Positions 59,378 to 64,000 of a stretch of 64,000 nucleotides of DNA are shown one piece after another. The stretch covers positions 2,356,001 to 2,420,000 of the forward strand of contig JAPXFQ010002904.1 of the NCBI GenBank assembly GCA_028564705.1. The letters run 5' to 3'. Below the pieces are notes generated by a model that saw nothing but the letters and a program-made list of their open reading frames with translations, had not been told where the DNA came from and made no database searches. Position numbers and translations under genes: made by a program. The first letter of the stretch is position 1, and each line of letters starts with the position of its first letter. The DNA comes from Apricaphanius iberus (taxonomy: Eukaryota > Chordata > Actinopteri > Cyprinodontiformes > Aphaniidae).

Positions 59378-59970
59378 CGTGGGTTTAAAATGTCATATTC
59401 CTCTGGTCAAGCCGCTCTCGAACGATAAACACTCTCAGAAGCGTCTTATCTGGGCTAAAGAAAAAAAGAACTGGTCTGTTGCTCTGTGGTCTGAAGACTT
59501 CTTTTATGATGAGAGCAAATTTTATATCTAATCTGAAAACCAAGGTCCCAGAGTCTGCAGAAATAATTGAGAGACACACAGTCCAAGATGCTTGAACTTA
59601 AGCGTGAAGTTTCCAGTCTGTTGATTCAGGGAGCCATGTCATCTGCTGGTGTTGGTCCACTGTTGGTCCACTTTATTAAGTCCACAGTCAACACAGCCAT
59701 CTACCAGGACAGTTTGGAGCTCTTCATGCTCACTAAACACTGATTCCGCAGACAAACTTTATGGAGAAGCTGTCTTAATTTTTCAGCAGGACTTGGCACC
59801 TGTCCACACTACCAAAAGTACCAAAAGCTATTCATTGACTGTGAGATTACTGTGCTTGATTGGCCAGCAAACTTGGCTGATCTAGAGAAAATATGGGGTA
59901 TTGCCAAGAGAAAGATACAGAGACAGAGATATGAGACCAAACCATGCAGAAAAGCTAAAGCTTTAAGTTG
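59378..59970 (+). pseudogene. Tc1/mariner transposase pseudogene
   Basis: Readable blocks: HSQKRLIWAKEKKNWS (from 59427), ALWSEDFFYDESKFYI (about 59485-59530, first catalytic D of the 'DESKF' box kept), then a stop. After a frame change come AMSSAGVGPLL and TAIYQDSLELFMLT (59694-59740), FQQDLAPVHTTKSTKSY (about 59779-59829, second D kept), and LADLEKIWG where SPDLNPIEN is expected, so the third acid region is rearranged by a deletion. A short duplication (TTGGTCCACTGTTGGTCCAC near 59652) adds a frameshift. Confidence 0.75.
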
Positions 59971-60060
59971 AATTATTGAAATATATGAACTTTTAAACAA
60001 TATTTGTTACCTTGTTTTATCCTGTTTGAAAAATAATTCCAAATGAATAATTATTTCAGT
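59378..60060 (+). mobile_element. Tc1/mariner-family remnant (same family as 30135-32330)
   Basis: It contains the transposase relic 59378-59970 and a short 3' part (AACAATATTTGTTACCTTG ... ATTCCAAATGAATAATTATT). Blocks such as GTGTTGGTCCACTG, CAACACAGCCATCTACCAGG and GATTGGCCAGCAAAC occur in the same order in the 30-kb copy. Terminal inverted repeats were not located, so the limits are approximate. Confidence 0.7.
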
Positions 60061-62778
60061 GTGTAATTAATGTAGGAAAATAATATAGTAAAAAACTAAA
60101 TTGAAACCACATGAACCTAAAAATATATAAATAGAAGTTTTCATGTTCTGATAGTAATATTAACAACAGTGTTTTAGTGAGGGGAACTCCTGATTAGTAC
60201 ATGCATGGCAGTATAGATAATTACATGTATATTAGCACATGCATATAAACATTATGTTAATTAGGAATAAAATGGATTATAAGTAAACTGTGTAAAAAGT
60301 GTACAATTTTCTGCTTTTTCCGTGCATTGCTCTATTTCGCTGCGCAGTCTCCTGACAAATGCACATATTTTTCACATCGGTTTCATTTAACAAATAGCCT
60401 ATGTAATCACAAAACTTTCATTTCCCCCCCCTTTTGCATTCTTCATCCCAGTCAATAACAGGCTTTAGACTTTAATAATGACCCATTAAACAATTTGTTT
60501 AGTAAATTGATCTGTGAAGAAACACACAATCACCAACAGCCACTAATGAGTTCCCATTTGTCTCAGAGAGCAGCAAAGAAGGAGAGAGAATAGTCCCAAT
60601 TCCTTTCCAGTCTGTTTTTGTTTTTTTCATTCATTTGCTTTCTTTACCGTTATTTTTCTTTTACTGACAAGTCCCAAAATCTTGTCTCAATTTTGTCTTG
60701 ATCCATAACTTCTGCTGCGATCCTCTCCTCCTCCCTCACGTCCTCTTCCTCCTAAGGACACAGGTGACTGAACCCATGACTGTCCTCGCCCCAGAAGATG
60801 ATACATAACAACTCACCCCCAAATGACAAATCAGGCCGACACTGGGCCAAGAAGAGAGATATTGATTTTTCAATGATTAATAAGTGGAAAATAATTGTGT
60901 TTCATTAAGATGGATGGAGTTTCATTTGGTGCTGTCTCTTTTTCTTCACTTCAACGCAAGGAAGGCAATCAAATCTGCCACTACTGCAACCCGTTAGCCT
61001 GCTATGGCAACAAGGCCAGCCACACGTGTTTTAGTGTTTGTGCGTGTGTGTGTGCATGTGTTTGTGAACAGATAGAGTACTGGGAATAAAGAGACCAATG
61101 TGAAAAGGAGATGAGAGTCTTATCTCTCAACAGGGTACACATTTACTGCAAGCAATTTCAGGACAAAATATGCAGACCCCATAGAGAGATCACACACCAA
61201 CCACAAGAAGTCAACTTTTCATCCTGTGAATATTTCAACAACACTGATTATGTTTACATACATGGATATTTCCCTGCTGAATGTGATATTTCATCCTGGT
61301 TTTAGGTCAGCACATTCACTATCAGCAGTTGGTTTGAAGAATGCTTCTTAGCTCATGCTGTTATTATGGGAAACTGGAAACTGTACACCAGCAGTGGGGA
61401 TGACTGGCCAAGTGCTAGCACAAATGTGGTTCCTTAGAATCAAAAAGCTTCCCTCTAGACTAAGTCACTATTTTGTGGTTATGTAGATCACAGAAGAGGA
61501 AGAGAAACCAATTTCCTTGCTGATAGTAGATTTAACATACACCAGAAGTCATTGCATTTGAAAAGCCATGCTCACTAAGTGGAAAACTTATCCACTCTGT
61601 CTTACTTACAAAACTGAACTGATTACAACAAGTCTGTGCTCGGTGTATAATTATGGGAGATGCAGCAAACAGCTGAGCGAAACAAAAGTAGATAATATAG
61701 ATTGAAGGACATATTTTTATTTCAAAACAGTTTAACATAACTTGTAAAAAGCCTTTGTTCATTTCTACTCTCCATGTCCATTGAAGTCACATTGTGAGAA
61801 AAGTTTTGTGCAGGTGAAAGATTTACACTGGATCCATGCCAAATGCTTGCAGAGTTTGATAGCGGTCTGTGACTGTGCCAACATTATTGTGGGCTGGGAA
61901 AGTGGAAATTAAAAACAAACATGAGAACACTGAATAGGGCAGCAGGAAGAGCAAACTTTTTATTTTCCATCTCTTCCCTTTGCTACTTCATTTATGTGAC
62001 AAAACAAGTCATCTCACACCTTTTTAACATGCAGCACACATTTTATTATCCGTGGTTTTAATAACTTTGATTTTAAACAATTTGTTCATTCAGTATTATA
62101 TTTAACATATTCGAATGTCTAAGCAGGCAGTATCTAGCAAAGTTATCCCCCATAAGTAAAAAAAAAAAAATCAATTTACAAACAAAGAAAATTATTTCTA
62201 GTAGTCAGTGGGGGGAAATCACTCAAGAAAACAGGAAATCATTAAGAAATCACTCATTGCATGTATATGTACATCTATATACATCTTAATTGAGTTATGA
62301 CAACAATCAAGCTAATACCATAACCAAAATGGGAACCTTTAACTGAGTATACATATTTAGGAAGAAAATCTAAATACTGAATGAAATGTGTTTGATTCCG
62401 CGTGTCAGCATTCTTTTGGTTATTCTTAACCCCCACACAAATAGTAAGCAAAAGCTGGAGGAAGTGAAGAAGGCACAGTAAAATATGAATATACACAATG
62501 AATGAAGAACGGACAAAATGCTGCACGACAGTACATTTGGTACAAACTGTACTCTCTGATTGTGTTTCACGTGTTGTTGCTTTTTCTGTGTTGTCGTCGT
62601 ACCAGTGTTATTCTCACTTCAGTGGATAGTCAGCTCTGTGCCCATGCCACTCCTAGCTTGACTAACTTGAAATGTTGGTAACAGGCTGGCAAATTCAGTT
62701 TTCTTAACCACATTATCTGGATGCCTTAGCGTGATTAGAAGAGGGCCAGCTTGGTTCAACTTCAGACATGGCATGGCA
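60061..62778. other. unannotated DNA, no supported gene
   Basis: 60440-60560 (CAATAACAGGCTTTAGACTT ... AATCACCAACAGCCACTAAT) is repeat-free and might be conserved noncoding sequence. Elsewhere there are only short chance frames and A/T tracts. Confidence 0.35.
61036..61059. repeat. imperfect (GT)n tract
   Basis: GTGTTTGTGCGTGTGTGTGT followed by GCATGTG. Confidence 0.8.
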
Positions 62779-62848
62779 AGGCAATTTTATTTGTATAGCA
62801 CACTTTCAACACAGGGCAATTAAAGGTGCTTTACATGTTTTTCAAAGG
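62779..62848 (-). mobile_element. L2-type LINE 3' tail fragment, minus strand
   Basis: AGGCAATTTTATTTGTATAG then CACACTTTCAACACAGGGCA and AAGGTGCTTTACATG. The first 36 bases equal the tail at 14708, so it is the same subfamily, with only the last 70 bp inserted. Confidence 0.7.
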
Positions 62849-64000
62849 TCCAAATTTAAGGTAAATATCTAAGGCAATATCTCAGTTTATATTCACTGCA
62901 TCTAAACCCACTGACTGGTGCCACATTTACTCTGTTTTTTTATTAACCCCAAAAACACCTTATGTCAATAATTGCTTGTTAATGCTTACTTTTGTCATAT
63001 AAGACTTAACAAGGTTGGAACGTAAATGGGGGAGAGAGAGAGATAGAGCTGGTTGGACCTTTTCTTTCAGCACCAACTCTGGACTTTCCTGATTCCTTCA
63101 TCCTCTCTTATCCAAGCTTCACGTTAGTTCACCCCAGCAAGTTTTCAAAAAAGACTTGGGTCGAAAGTTTGATCAAGAAAGAATGTTGCTTTTGTGTTTC
63201 TGAACCATTTCTGTCTTAATTCTCCCAGTTCCATTATCAGTCTTCTCTCAGAAGCTGCCAGGCTTTTATTTAAAGCGTTATGGCAGCTGAAAGACTCCAC
63301 AACTTCCTGCTCAAAAGTAAAGTTCCCAGTTTCAGAGAAAAACACAGCATCACTGATCCCTCAGCATACATAATATTAAATTATATTGTTTCAATATTCC
63401 AAAGGACTTTTTTAGAAGTGCTTTTATTTTGTGGTCGTTTTTTTTTTGCAGTTCCTTTGCTTGAATGTTAATAATGATGTGAGAATTACTAGTTTGTGTT
63501 CTGTGATGATCTGAATCCTATGATAAAACATCAGTTAGGGGAAAAAGCCTGGTGGTCATGGCTGAAAAGCTCCAGCTTCACTACAAGCCACATCGCAGCA
63601 TTGCTAAAAATATTAATTTTAGCCATATCTGACTAAAGAACAGGTATCCAGGTAAACTGTCAGTGCCATTTAACCAAAAGTTGGTATGCACTGTAGCTGT
63701 AGATTGTATTCAGTGGCTGTTATCAAACATGGTTACTCCGAAGATGCAGATCTGTGGTGTTGTTCTTTCTTTACCTTTTTGACATCCTCTACCATCCTTG
63801 TCACTGTGCATTGTGGGAAAATCAACTTTACTTTTTTCAGTCTTGTTTATCAGCTACTTTTGAAATTGAAGAATTAATGCACTGTTTAACTGTTGACTAT
63901 ACATATGGGTATATCAAATGTCTCCCTCCAACCTTTTCAGCAAGTGATTCCGCTTCAATATTAAGCTAGATTTATTCAAAGATTGTAAAAAAAAGAAAAA
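62849..64000. other. unannotated DNA to the window end
   Basis: No gene or element is recognised. Short frames on both strands lack family features. There is a (GA)n-like tract at 63032-63048. Confidence 0.4.

Overview
This window reads as nuclear DNA of a ray-finned (teleost) fish. The evidence is the set of decayed mobile elements I recognise: L2-clade and probable Rex1/Babar LINEs, several Tc1/mariner families, hAT and pogo/Tigger elements, a Ty3/gypsy pol fragment, and tRNA-headed SINEs ending in a (GGAT)-type tail. These sit in AT-rich, microsatellite-rich DNA. There are no bacterial-style operons. No multi-exon host gene can be assembled. The window is best explained as an intergenic stretch or the inside of a very large intron.

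Layout: 1-1780 is a gypsy integrase remnant split by a hAT-like insertion. 4941-6015 is a DNA-transposon-like element with 19-bp inverted ends and no assigned superfamily. 6159-6308 is a short retro-insertion with a target duplication. 6.3-14.7 kb is mostly unannotated, with two weak exon candidates (7991-8122 and 11230-11335). 14.7-16.2 kb holds an L2-type LINE on the minus strand. 18.3-20.9 kb holds three dispersed repeats, including a SINE, and a Tc1 scrap. 24.4-25.6 kb holds a SINE, a LINE tail and a Tc1 remnant. 30.1-33.9 kb holds two Tc1/mariner elements, the first carrying a hAT element with a perfect 8-bp target duplication. 34.3-45.8 kb is largely unannotated and may hold conserved noncoding DNA. 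45.8-46.5 kb is a TTAA-flanked MITE. 47.3-52.9 kb holds two SINEs, a LINE tail, an (AAT)n array and a further weak exon candidate (50865-50985). 53.6-60.1 kb is a dense nest of elements: a local direct duplication with a pogo remnant between its copies, an L2 LINE, a MITE containing a Rex1/Babar-type LINE, and a mariner relic. 60.1-64 kb is mostly unannotated.

The longest open frame is a 436-codon reverse transcriptase at 57364-58674 (minus). It belongs to a 5'-truncated LINE and not to a host gene. The genes do not form a pathway. The biological content is the order in which elements inserted and decayed. I found no convincing new system. The most informative items are the nested insertions with datable target duplications, the two undetermined DNA elements (4941-6015 and 45809-46473), the direct duplication at 53.6/54.7 kb, and the three possible exons.
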